Below are positions 49,701 to 61,700 of a stretch of 64,000 nucleotides of DNA, in pieces (positions within the stretch are counted from its first letter, which is position 1; every line of letters begins with the position of its first letter). The notes under the pieces are model-generated. The model was not told the origin of the DNA. It was given only the letters and a program-made list of their open reading frames with translations, and searched no databases. The stretch lies in the NCBI GenBank assembly GCA_027490195.1, contig JAIXYN010000020.1:1-64000 (forward strand), written 5' to 3'. A program made the position numbers and the translations under genes. The stretch is from Verrucomicrobiaceae bacterium (lineage in GTDB: Bacteria > Verrucomicrobiota > Verrucomicrobiia > Verrucomicrobiales > Verrucomicrobiaceae).

Positions 49701-52700
49701 ACCAACGTGGCCCCAGTGTTGACGTTGAAGTTCTTGATGAAAGAGCCCGATACGCCGCTGATGGTGCCAACCACAATGTTGTTGTTGCCACGCATGTCGA
49801 GAATGGTCCCGGAGTTGGCAAGATTGATGGCAGTGGCGACATAGTTGGAGGCCGCCGTGCCAGTGCTTGGGCCCAGCACCAGAGTTCCAGCATTGACATT
49901 GACCGTGAGTGTCTGGCTGCTGAAGCCGCCCAACTGGAGAACGCCTGCGCCTTCCTTGTTGATGGTGCCGCTGGTAAGGATATTCGAATTGATAGCGAGA
50001 CCAATCTGCTCATTCGCCTGACCAGTGGTGCCTTGGACTGCAGTCAGTCCGCCAGCCACCTGGGCCACGGTGATGGTTGCCGTCGAGGGCAATGCGAGAC
50101 GTCCGCTGAGCATCGGCACAATGCGTACATCATCCAATGCGCTGGCGCTGATGGTATCACCCGTGTTGGTCAGAGTCAGAGTGCCGATGCCACTGATGAC
50201 AAAGGTGCTGCCAGGACCGTTCGTCGCCGTCACGAATCCACCCTGCGACTGGAACGCGAGCTTGGAAACCGTTTCGTTGAAACCATTGAGATCCCAGGCC
50301 GCGCCACCACGAACTGTGACAGTAGCGGTGTCAGCGATCTGCTGGCTGCCGAGATTGCGCGTGGTGGCATTACCAACGCCTGCGGTGTCTCCACCGCTAT
50401 TAGTGCCGCCTGTGACCACCAAGTTGCCGGTGATAGCATTGCCAGAACCGGTCTGATTGTTGAGGAGGAGGACTACGCCATTGCTATAAGCGGTGCCGGT
50501 ATAGGTGTTGGCGTTGGTGAGGTTGATGGTCGGGGTGTTGGCAAGCTGGGCCATGGCTCCCATCACCAGATCAAAGGTGCCGGCGCCGTTGGCACCGATG
50601 TCGGAGTTGATGGTCAGGGTATTGGCACCGTTGTGGAGGAAGAGTTCCGAGCCGCTGGTGGTCAGGCGGCCACGCACCGCCGCAGAGCCGATCGTGCGTG
50701 CAGCATTGTCAGTGCCGGAGAGAAGGCCCCCAGAGGCGAGGGTGAGCGTGTCGGTGCCTGCAGCGAAGTTCACCGTGGAAGCCGCACCGTTCAGGGTAAG
50801 GGAGTTGATGACCTGGCCTCCGGTGATCACACTTTGAGTGCCGTTAAAGCGAACGTTGCTGGTGCTGGTGGCCGCTGCCAGCGTGGTTGTTTGTTCGATG
50901 CCGTTCAACTGGCGGACGCCAGTGGCGGGGTCGTATTTGGCAAACTCGGCGTTTGCACCAACGGTGGTACCGTTAGCCGTAACCACGGTGGCCCAGCCGC
51001 CGATAATATTGTTGGTGTTGGTGGTCAGGCCTGCGGCGGTGGCAGTGACGAACGGATTGCTGCCCAGCAAACCGCCACCAGAAGTGAAGGTGAGGGTAGA
51101 GCCAGTGGAGCGGCTGAAGGTACCGCCAAGATTAAGGGTGGCCTGACCGAGACCACTGTTGCCGACGTTGGCACGGATGACGGCATTGCCGCCCGTGACA
51201 GAGAGGTTGCCCAAGGTGACAGACCCAGCGGTGCCGCTGCGGCTGATGTACTCGAAGGCCCCGCCATCGAGGTTGACCGCCACGTCGCTGCTGATGCGGT
51301 TGCTCATGGCCTGGATGCCGGAGTCATCCCAGCGCAGGAGGCTGTTGCGAATGCTGATGGTGTCACCCGCACTCATGCCGGAGAAGCGGCCCTGATCGAC
51401 GAGGGCAGTGATGCTGCCCATGAAGGTGGCGTTGCCAGTAAACTGGTTGTTGTCGCGCATCGTGAGCTGCGTGCCGCCGGTCTTGACGAAATTCAGGTTG
51501 CCATTGATCTGGCCAGTCCAGTCACGAGCCGTACCCACATTTGTGATGAACGTCGCAAGCGATCCCGCGTTGTTGATGATGCCGCCGCTGCCCAGGGTGC
51601 TGTTGCGGCTGAAGAGGTCGCCGAAAATCTGACTGTTGCCGTTCAACTCGAGCAGGCCACCAGTCATGACGAGAGCATCGTTGCTGGCGGTGGTAGTGTT
51701 GGCGTTGATGAGCGGAGCTATGGCAAAGCGGTAGAAGATGGCGTTGTTCGGAGCCCCGGCAGCGATTTCGACGGTGCCGAGGTTGATGATGGTGGCCCCA
51801 GTGTAGCTGTTTCCGGTGGTCGAGTTGAGCAGCACCTTGCCGTCGCCGCTCTTGAAGAAGCCGCCTGTCGTCGGGGCCACACGTCCGCCGAGCGCCACAT
51901 CCAACGTCAGCGTCGTGCTGCTGCCCATGGTGTGAATCGTCCAGGCGGTGGAGGCCGTGGTGGTCGTCAGCGTGCCTGTGCCGGTAATGGACGCACTGGT
52001 CTTGGCCAGGATACCGCCCGACTCGACCTGCAGGTTACGGAACGCGTTCACTGTGAACGGCCCGCTGTTCTCGAAGGTGATGGAGTTGACGCTGTTGGAA
52101 GTGATGCCCGTGGCTGCCGCACCGGAGTTCAAAGCTCCCGTGACACGCATGTTAGCATTTGCCGTGAACGTCGTGGCCATTTCAGTGCTGGTGTTCAGTG
52201 GGCGAAGGCCATTAGTGGCACCATCGTTAACCAGGAACTGCGTCGTGGCGGTCGTTCCATTGCTCGTCGACGAGATGTCGGCGATGGCCCACGGGAGGAT
52301 CTGTTTGTTGGTGGCACCATTGGCACCCGCTTGGCCGAGAAAGGTCTGGAAGTTGGTCGGCGCCGTGGTGGTGGCGAGGATGATGTTGGTGTTGGTGGCA
52401 CCCGCGCCTTGGCCAAGAGCGTCACCACGAAGGAACAAGGTTGCGCCGTTGGCGCGGGAGAGTGTGCCAGCACCGGCGGTCGTGATGCGCAGGTTCGCGC
52501 CGTTATTATCCAGCGAGATGAGGTTGTACCCGAAGTTGATCGCAATCTGCGCGTCCGCTGCCAGCGCTTCGTTCACCGCCGTGCCGCTGTTGCCAAGTAT
52601 TTCAAGCAGACCACCGTTCAAGGTGAGCCCACGCGTGCCGAGGCGGACGCTGCTGGCAGTGCCCGTGTTGTCGAGTGACAGCTTCACATCCGGGACGATG

Positions 52701-55700
52701 CCCGTGTAGGTGGCGTTGTTGAGGGTGGTGGCAGTGGTGCCGAATATGCCGAGCGTTCCACTGCCGCTAAGCGTGATGCTGCCCTGGTTGATTGTAGTGG
52801 TTCCCGTTGTTGCGGTGCCATAAGTGTTGGCAGCGGTCAAAGTGAGGTTGTTGGTGCCGACCTTGGTGAGGGTGAAAGCCCCGCTGACCACACCACTCAG
52901 AGTGATGTCACCGGAAGTCACTCCACTCAGAGCATTGACGCGGCTGCCACCAATGCTGGTGGCAGCTGACATCACCACCGGACCGGCAAGGCTGGCTGCA
53001 GTCGAGGATGAGTTGATCAACGCAGCCAGAGAACTGACTGTGCCGACGCCTGAAAGGGTGCCGCTACCGCCGAAGCCAGTACCAGCGATGGTGATCGGCT
53101 CAGCACCGATATTCAAGCCGTTGAGATCAAGCACTGCGCCGGTGGAGATCGTAGTGCCGTTCGTCGTGTCGCTCAAGGCTCCGACGTTGCCCAATTTCAA
53201 GGTGCCTAGATTGACAGCAAGGGTGGTGAAGCTGTTGCCGGCGCCCGAGAGGGTCAGGTTATTGGTGCCGGTCTTGGTCAGGGCGAAGGCACCCGTGATG
53301 TTGTTGCTGAAGGTCAAATCTCCGAAGCCGCCGATCGAGGAAGCGCTACCGAGGGTGATGACACCGGAAAGCGTTGCGGCTGTAGCGCTGCTGTTCCAGA
53401 TGGCACCCTTGGAGTTGCCAGCGAGCGGAGCGGTGCCAGTGCCGTTGATGGTCAGCGCTTTACTGATGCTCAAACCATTCACGTCCAACATGCCGTTGGT
53501 GGCCCCCACCAAGTTAGTGATGCCACCAGATCCCGTAGCACCCAGCGAAATGGTGATCTGCGAGGCACTGTCAACGCTGACAATGTAGGCCCCGCTCGGG
53601 ATATTGTTGCCAGTCACCGCCATGCCCTGCTGCATGCTCGCGGTGGAGGTGATACCCGTGATCACGGAAGAACCAGCGGTAGTCGTCGCGGCAGCCTGCG
53701 CGGTCAGGGTAGTTCCAGACACCGTTACAAGGCCAGAAGGCAGCGCCCCAGCGTGATTGAGCATGACTGTGCCGTCCTGGATGGCAAGGTCGCCGGTGAA
53801 GGTGCCAGCAGTGGCGTTGTCTCCACCGAGGATGAGGGTGCCCTGGCCTGCCTTGATCAGCGCGCCACTGGCACCCGTGCCGGTGACCAGACCCGTACCG
53901 CTCTGGGTAATGGTGCCAATGAGGTTCAACGTGCCAGCACTGGCAGCGGTGCCCGCATTCGCGGTGGCGATGATCGCGCCCGTGCCGATGGAGATCAGGC
54001 CGTCAGCGCCGAACCAGCCGGTACCGAAGCTGCCTGAGGCACCATTGGTGACATTCAGGATGGAGCTGTTACCCAGCACCATCGAGAACGTGCCTGCGCC
54101 TTGAGTGCCCGCTGTGTCGATTTGGTTGGCAAGCTGGGGAGCGACCACCGCACCGAACTGGGTACCAAAGGAGTCAAGTGTGGCCGTGGTGCCGTTGGCC
54201 AGATAGTAGGCATTGTTGATGATGGCAGCACCATTGTAGCCGTTCGCAGAAGTGGGAGCTGCGGTGGTGCCGAAGAAATTGCTGGAGGCGATGGACTGGA
54301 AGCTGTTCCCAGTATCTTCACCGGAGTAGTACAGACGGAAGCCGCCGCCGCCGCCGGAATTACTGACCTTATAAACAATCGAGTGATAGCCGCTGGTGAG
54401 GTTCACGGTGACGTTGGCAAGGTCGCTGAGGCCGTGGCCGAAGGTGCCGTCGCTGGCGACAGCGACACCATCGATATAAAGCGAGAGACCGTCGTCGGAA
54501 CCAGAGCGGAAGGTGTAATTACCCGCTTCTGTAATGTTCAAGAAGCCGGAATAGGCGGCTGTACCATTGGTGAAGGCGGTAGCGGTGGCGGCCGGACGAT
54601 TGGCGAAGGTGCCGTCAGCGAGCTGGTTGATGAACAGGTTCGAGCCCGAGAAGCCCACTCCGGAGAATGCCTGGGAGACCGTGGCGGTCGGTGCCGCAGC
54701 AAGCTGGGCAAAGGCACCATTGAGGCCGCCGCTGCTGTAGCCGTAGCTGGTCATGTTCGCACCCGTGAGCACGGCACTGTTGATCTGAATAGGATAAGCG
54801 CCATTGAGGACAACCGGTGCGCCAGAACCGAGTGTAGTCGTGGTGCCGATCTGAACTTGGTCGGTAAAGAGGAGGTTGCCCTGGCCGACATTGACAGGCT
54901 TGTCTCCGGACCAGCCGAAGACGACCACTGTGGAACCCGAGGCGACGTTGATCATGGGCGCGGCACCGCCAGCCGTGTCACCGCTGACGTTCACCAAGCG
55001 CAGAGTGTAACCATTGGCGCTCGAGACGTTGAGGATCTGGCCACCATTGAGTTGCAGGTCGTTGATAGCGATGGTGTTGCCCGTGTTGGCACCGTTGTTG
55101 CCAACGTTGAGGCTGGCCGCAGCAAGCGAACCATTGATGACAATGTTGTTGGCGTAAGAGATGACACCATTGTTGGCCGTTCCGTTGTTCTGAAGGGAGA
55201 GCAGGCCTCCGTTGCCGATGGTGGCCAGGGTGCCGGAGAAGACAGGGGCCGTGCTATTGTCGTTGAGGCCGGCAAGGGTGAGCGTGCCCGCGTTGACCGT
55301 GACACCACCCGCGAAGGTGTTGTTACTGCCCAGAAGCAACGTTCCGAGACCTTCCTTGGTGATGCCGTAGCCATTGCCGCCGTCATCCAGAAGCATGTTC
55401 AGGGCCAGCACCGCCTGGGGCGCATCCACTGTCACCGTCGTATTGCCCAGCAAGGTGGTCGTGGTGTTATTGCCCTGGATGGTCAGGTTGTTGGTGCCCT
55501 TGAGCGTGATCTGCGTGCCAGTGAGCACCAGAGCATTGCTCAAAGTATTCGCGCCAGTGGAGGTCAGGTAGGTGCCCGCTGCACCAATCGTGAGCGCCCC
55601 GGTACCAATCGGGCCGTTGGCGAAGGCGGAGACGACACCCGTAGTGCCATCACGCGTGGTCACGTTCGTGCTGCCACCGACGGCAAGGCCACCCGCCTGC

Positions 55701-58700
55701 ACATTCACGCCACCGCCGAAGAGGTTCGCGCCGGAGAGCTGAAGCAGGCCATTGCCCGTCTTGACGAGGCCGGTGGTGCCGACGTTCGTGGAACTGCTGA
55801 TCGGAGCGCTGATGGCCAAGGTCGGCGTAACATTGGCGACGGTGGTGTTGCCGTTCACCGTCACGGGATTCACCGTCAAGGTGCGGCTTGTGCCGCCAAG
55901 ATCCACGGCGGTGCCGCCAGTACCAGCACCAGAAATGGTGGAAACTCCACCCACGTTGCTCGAACTGGCGGTGATGTTGCCGCTGAGGGTCAGGATGCCG
56001 GTGCCGGTGGTCAGCGCCGGTGCTGTGCCACCATCGTTGTCAAAGATCAGGCCAGCGAGAGTCTGGTTGAAGTTGTTCAGGTTCAGGGTGGCCAGGTGGC
56101 CGCGAAGCACTGGCGTGATGCCGAAGTTGATCTGGTTGGCCTGCAGGAGGCGAACATTGCCACCATTGATGATGAGGGAGTCGGCCACGGTGGTGGCCAG
56201 CGGGATCGCAGAGTTGCCCGTGGTGCCATTGGCACCTGTCACGTTGAGATCGAAGATGCCGTTGTTCGCACCATTGGGCGCGTTGACTATGGTGCCGCCG
56301 GAGTAGGTGTTGGCACCATTGGTGATCTGGAGGGTGCCGGCGTTGTAGCCAGTGTAAACCAAGCGCACCACGTCGCTGCCATTGTCAACAATGCGCGAAT
56401 TGATGATGAAGGCGTTGGTGGCACCGGTGTTGACAATGCTCAGGTCAACCGGGGTGGCATCCGCAACACCACCCGCCGTGAGGCGTCCGCTGTCCACCGT
56501 CGCACCAAAGTTCGTGTTGGACGTGGCTGATTTGACGATAAGGCCTGCCGTCAGATTGAAGACGTCCGTGGAACTACCGAAGGTAAAGGTCTGTGCCACA
56601 GCCGCGTTATTGAGGACCATGGCGTTGATGTTCAACCCACCCGACGGAAGGGCGATGGAAGCTGCCGTGCCGACACGATAATTTCCGGTAGCGTTGCTGG
56701 CCGTCGGGAGAGCGACCCCGTCGTACCCTTGATAGCCTGCCGTGGCGAGCGGAGCAAAGCCGCCTGTCGCGTTTCCGGCAGACGCAGCCACATAGCTCAC
56801 CAGCTCCGCGCCCCCGCTGTTCATCCATGGGACGATGCCGTTTACCATCAAACTGGTGCCATTGGTGGCAGTGAGACGTTGGTTGCTGCCCATCGAGCCG
56901 GTCATATTGTTCAAGAGGACCATGGCACCGTTCGTCTGCGTGAGGTTGCCGAGAGCGATGACAGTGGAGCGAACCGTGCCCAACGCTTGCGTGGAGGGAA
57001 ACGCGATGTTGTTGCCCCCTTGGGCAAACAGCACATCACCAAGGGTTTCTGCGGTATTGGTCTGGTCACGACCCGTGATGTTGAGAGTACCGCTGCGGAA
57101 AGTGAAGTTCGCGGCGTTGTTGATGCGATCGGTGTTCGACATGGTGCCGGCATCGTTCAGAGTAAGGACGCCACCATTGAGGGCGATGCTTGTGGTGCCA
57201 GAGAGACGGCCTTCGTCCTGAAGGGTCAGCGTGCCGCCATTGATGAGCGTACCACCTGTGTAGGAGTTGTCGGAGTAAAAGACCGTGTTGTTGGCACCCG
57301 ACTTGTTGAAATAAAGACCTGTGCCCTGAATGCTGCCGCCCCAACCGCCAGTATTGCCGGAAGAGTGCGCAGAGATGAGCGTTGCAGTGCCAGTAATGGT
57401 GCCGCCAGATCCAGCAAAGGCCAAGCGGTTCGGCGAGCTGATTTCACCGACCATTTGCGCATTCGCGCCAAGATTCAGAGTTGCCCCAGGGCCGACAGAA
57501 AGGTTCTGCCCTGCCGTGCCACCCTGCGCACCCTGCCAGAGGGTGTTCTCACCGCCATTGAGGATGGTCGTGCCACCCGAGACGTTGAAGAAGTTGGCAC
57601 CGGCGTTGAAGTATTGTTTGGTGTTGAAGGTGAGGCTGCCTGCAAGGCTCTTGGTAACATCCTGGGTGTTGTAGAACGCGGCGTTGACTGCGAGGTCGGC
57701 ACCGGTATCCACTGAAATCGCGCCCGCGACGCTGGTGAAGACGATGGCGGCAGCACTGGTGGCGGCAGGCTGCGGGGCAGTACCGAAGAAGATGGCCGGG
57801 GCGGAACCGAGGCCTGCCAGAGTCGAGTTGCCGATGGTCTGTCCAGTGCCAGTGGCAAGGATCATACCTGTGTTGATGGCAAGCTGCGTACCACCGGAGG
57901 TAGCAAAGGCGACGTCGGTGCCTGCTCCCGAGATTTTCAGAGCGCTGGTCGTGCGCAGGTTCAGGCCGGGGTTGCTAAGCGCCACGGTATCACCGGTGAT
58001 GTTGATGACATTGCGCCCACCCGTCACAGTCGCAGCATCCTGAGCATTCATGCCATAAGCAGTGCCGCCGTTGACATTGGTGAATCTCAAGTCAGTGCCA
58101 GTGCCGGTGCCATCAAGGTTGGTGTAGGTCGAGTAAGCCTTGAGGTTGCCAGCGGCACCTGAGCCAGTGTAAGTGGCGAAGTTCGTGCCTGTGGCGTCTC
58201 TCACGATTGCGCGCAAAATGATGCCATCACCCGCAACCGTGGCGGTGTTGACCGGAGTGGTACTGACAAATGTCGCAGGCATCGTCGCCGCCACTGGCGT
58301 GGTGGTGAAGATGACGCGGTTCGTCGTGTCATTGAAGGTCTGCGCACTCTCAAACAACAAATGACCGCCTGTGCCTGGCACGGTTAGCGAAGCGAAGGTC
58401 AGGGTGGCGTTGGCGACTCCTGCATTGGTCAGCGTGAGCTTGCTCCCGCCTGGGCCGGCAGCAAGCGCAGCGAAGGTCTCGGAGGAAGCAGAAGTGCCGT
58501 TGGCAGTGTAAGCGAAATTGCCGGCGTTCAGAGTCACGGCTCGGGCAGTACCACCGAAGCGGGTCAGCGGTCCGCCCGTGGTGTCGTTTATATTCAGCAG
58601 GCCATTGTTCTGGACGGTGATAGCGCCGGTCCCGCCGGTGAACTGACCGGCACCTGAAACGTTGAAGGTGCCTTGAGTCACAGTGATCGCCAAAGCCGTC

Positions 58701-61700
58701 GTCTGCGCGGAGGTGAAGTTCAGCGTGCCTGTACCAACCTTGGAGATGGTCACACCAGCCGTGCCGATGCTGCCATTGACATTGATGATGCCCGTGCCCA
58801 CCGCATTGAAGGTCGGGCTGTTGCCTAACGCAAGGCCACCGATGTTCAGCGTCGCCCCACTGGCTGCCCCGAAGGTGACGCCGACGGAGGCCGAGTTCGT
58901 GATGGCACCACTGAGGGTGTTGACGCCGCTCAAAGAGAACACGCCACCGGTATTGTTGATGCCGCTGGGCGCACCGGAACCCGTGCTGGCCATGTTGATG
59001 TTATTCGTCAGGGTGACGTCATTGGTGAGATAAAGGGCAGCGCCTCCACCCACAGCGGCACCTGTGCCGAGAACGATCTGTCCAGAGCCAAGCGCGTTGG
59101 CATTGTCAATCTGGACCACGCCCGCGAAGATGTTGGTAACGCCGGTGCGCGCGCTGTTGTTCGCGGTAATGACCAGCGTGCCGATATCGTTCTTCTGCAG
59201 GGCGTTCGTGGCAGCGCTGAATGTGAACGCCGTGTCAATGATCGCTGTGGTGTTGGCAGCGACATCAATTCCCACGGTGGCGGCATTGAGGTTGATGACG
59301 CGGCCGGTGAGGGTGTAGCTTGTGCCGCCGGCGAAGCGGAGCCCCTGGATGCCGGAGTTCACACTCAGGCGGATGATATTGGAGGTGTCGCCAAAGGCCC
59401 CGTTGCTGGTGCCGGAGAGGATGCCCCCCGTCACGTCAATGATGGCGCTGCTGCCACCGAAGGAGTTGCCGCTATTGGTGAGTTCCATCGTGCCAGCACC
59501 GGACTTGGTGAGCACGACCGCGCCGGTCTGCCCGCCGCTGATCACGCCCGACAAGGTCAGACCCTGCACCACGTTGGAGTTCGTGGCCGTACCGACACTG
59601 AAGGTGGGGAACCCGCCGCTGGTAGCCAGAGTCTGATTGTTGGAAATGAGCAGCCCGTAGCCATTGGCATTGTTCGTCACGGTCAAAGTGACTGCGGGGT
59701 TCGGACTCGCGATGCTGAAGTTATTCAGCTCGATGGTCTTGTTTGCCGCCTGCAGGTTGAGCGGCGCAAAGGTCAGCGCGGCGCGGTCCACGTTAATTGT
59801 GGCAGCCGTGGTGTTCATAACGATGGCGTTGCTAATCGTAAGGGTCTCAGGGGTCACACCCGTGGAGACCGCAGTGCCATCCCAGAGGATCTGCAAGCCA
59901 CCGCCGTTCAGGTTCACAGCAGCCCCGCTCAGCGGCAAAGCACCCACGCTGGAGAGCGTGCCCGCTGCCACGTTGAAATTGGAGGTGCCAGTGATCGTGG
60001 CAGTATTGTCGGCGTTGAGGCGAAGGGTGCCCGCTCCGACCATGGAAATGGTCTGATTGGCCGCCGTAAGCTTTCCATTAAGCTGAAGCAGGGTGGCTGG
60101 GCTGAAAGCACCGCCGCCCGTGCCGATGGTCACACCGCGATTGGCGGCAAACACTGGGCTATTCGTGGCGGCGAGAATGGCACCATTCTGAATGGTCAGC
60201 TGGTCAGCCACGAAGCTCGCAGGATCAGCACCCAGGCTGTTGTTACCCGAGATGGAGAGGATACCGTTGTTCACCGTGGTGACGCCCGTGTAGGTGTTGG
60301 CCACAGCGGCATTGGAGAGGGTCAGCGTGCCCAGACCATCCTTGGTGATGCCAAAGGAGCCACTGATCAATCCACCAATCGTGGTCACCATCTGCGGGGC
60401 CGTGACCGTGATGGTTGGGGTCGCCCCGAGCGTGGTCGCGCCGTTGAAGGTGAGGCCAAGAATGCCGTCCGTGGTGAAGCTGCCGTTCACGGTCATGGCA
60501 TTGGCCACGGTGGCGGCTGTGGACGCGAGCAGACGCGTGCCGGATCCGATGGTCAAGGTGCCGGTGCCAAGCGGGCCACTCGTCACGGTGGAGCCGACCC
60601 CGCTGGCGGTGCTGTTGGCGTTGAGAACCAAACCGCCCGCCTGAAGGTCCACGCCACCGGTGAAGGTATTGGCACCGCCGAGTTGGAGCAGACCATTGCC
60701 AGTCTTGACGATGCCTGCCGCTGCACCCGAGTTACCGATAATCGCGGTCACATTCAAGGTTGGCGTGAGGGAGGCCACGGTGGTCGAGCCATTGATGGTC
60801 ACTGGCGCGATGTTGAAGGTGCGGTTGGCACCATTCAGATCAAGGCCCAGCGGAGCGGTGCCGGAAATGAGTGACACCGAGCCAGCATTCGAAGAGGTGG
60901 CGGTGATGCCTCCAGTCAGTTTCAGGATACCACCTGCACCACCGAGAGCGACGGTTGGGGCCGTGCCACCATTGTTGTTAAAGGACAGACCGGCCAAGGT
61001 CTGGGCCTGAGCGTTGAGATTCAGCGTAGAGCTGCCGTTCAGGGTGGGAATGACACCGAAGTGGATCTGGTTGGCCGCATCAAGACGCACGGTAGCGCCG
61101 TTAATAACCAAATCACCGTTCGGGACGGCCACCGTGGAGCCGCCATCCGCAGACGCCACGTTCAGCGCCAGCGTACCGGTGTGATTGGTGCCGCCATTGA
61201 TCTGGGTGCCACCCGTGTAAGTGTTGTTAGCCCGGAGTGAGGTGACCGATGCGTTCGCAGGCGTCAGCACGAGGCGAGTCTGCGCCCCGACCGTGCCATT
61301 ATCGACGATAGCGGAGTTTACCGTGAGGGTGTTTTGATTAACAAAGAGGTAGAACGGATTGACACCGCTGGCGGTTCCACCCGTGGTGATCGAACCGTTG
61401 CCCACGGCGGTGCCGATGCTGCTGTCAAAGGCACCGGAGATCACCAGCGTCCCTGCAGTCAGATTCAGGATGTCCGCATTGTCAGCAAAGACCAAGTTAT
61501 CGCCGGTGGAATCCCGGATGAAGGCGATGGCATTGGCATTGTAGGTTCCTGCCGAAACTCCACCAATGTTAGGCACGGTGACCAAGCTGTTCGCCAGACG
61601 CAGGTTTTGTGTCAGGGAGCCAACTCCGGCAGGGAGCACCGTCGCGTCATATCCCGCATAACCGGCGCTGTTGAGCAAACCGACGCCGCCAGAGTCGTTG

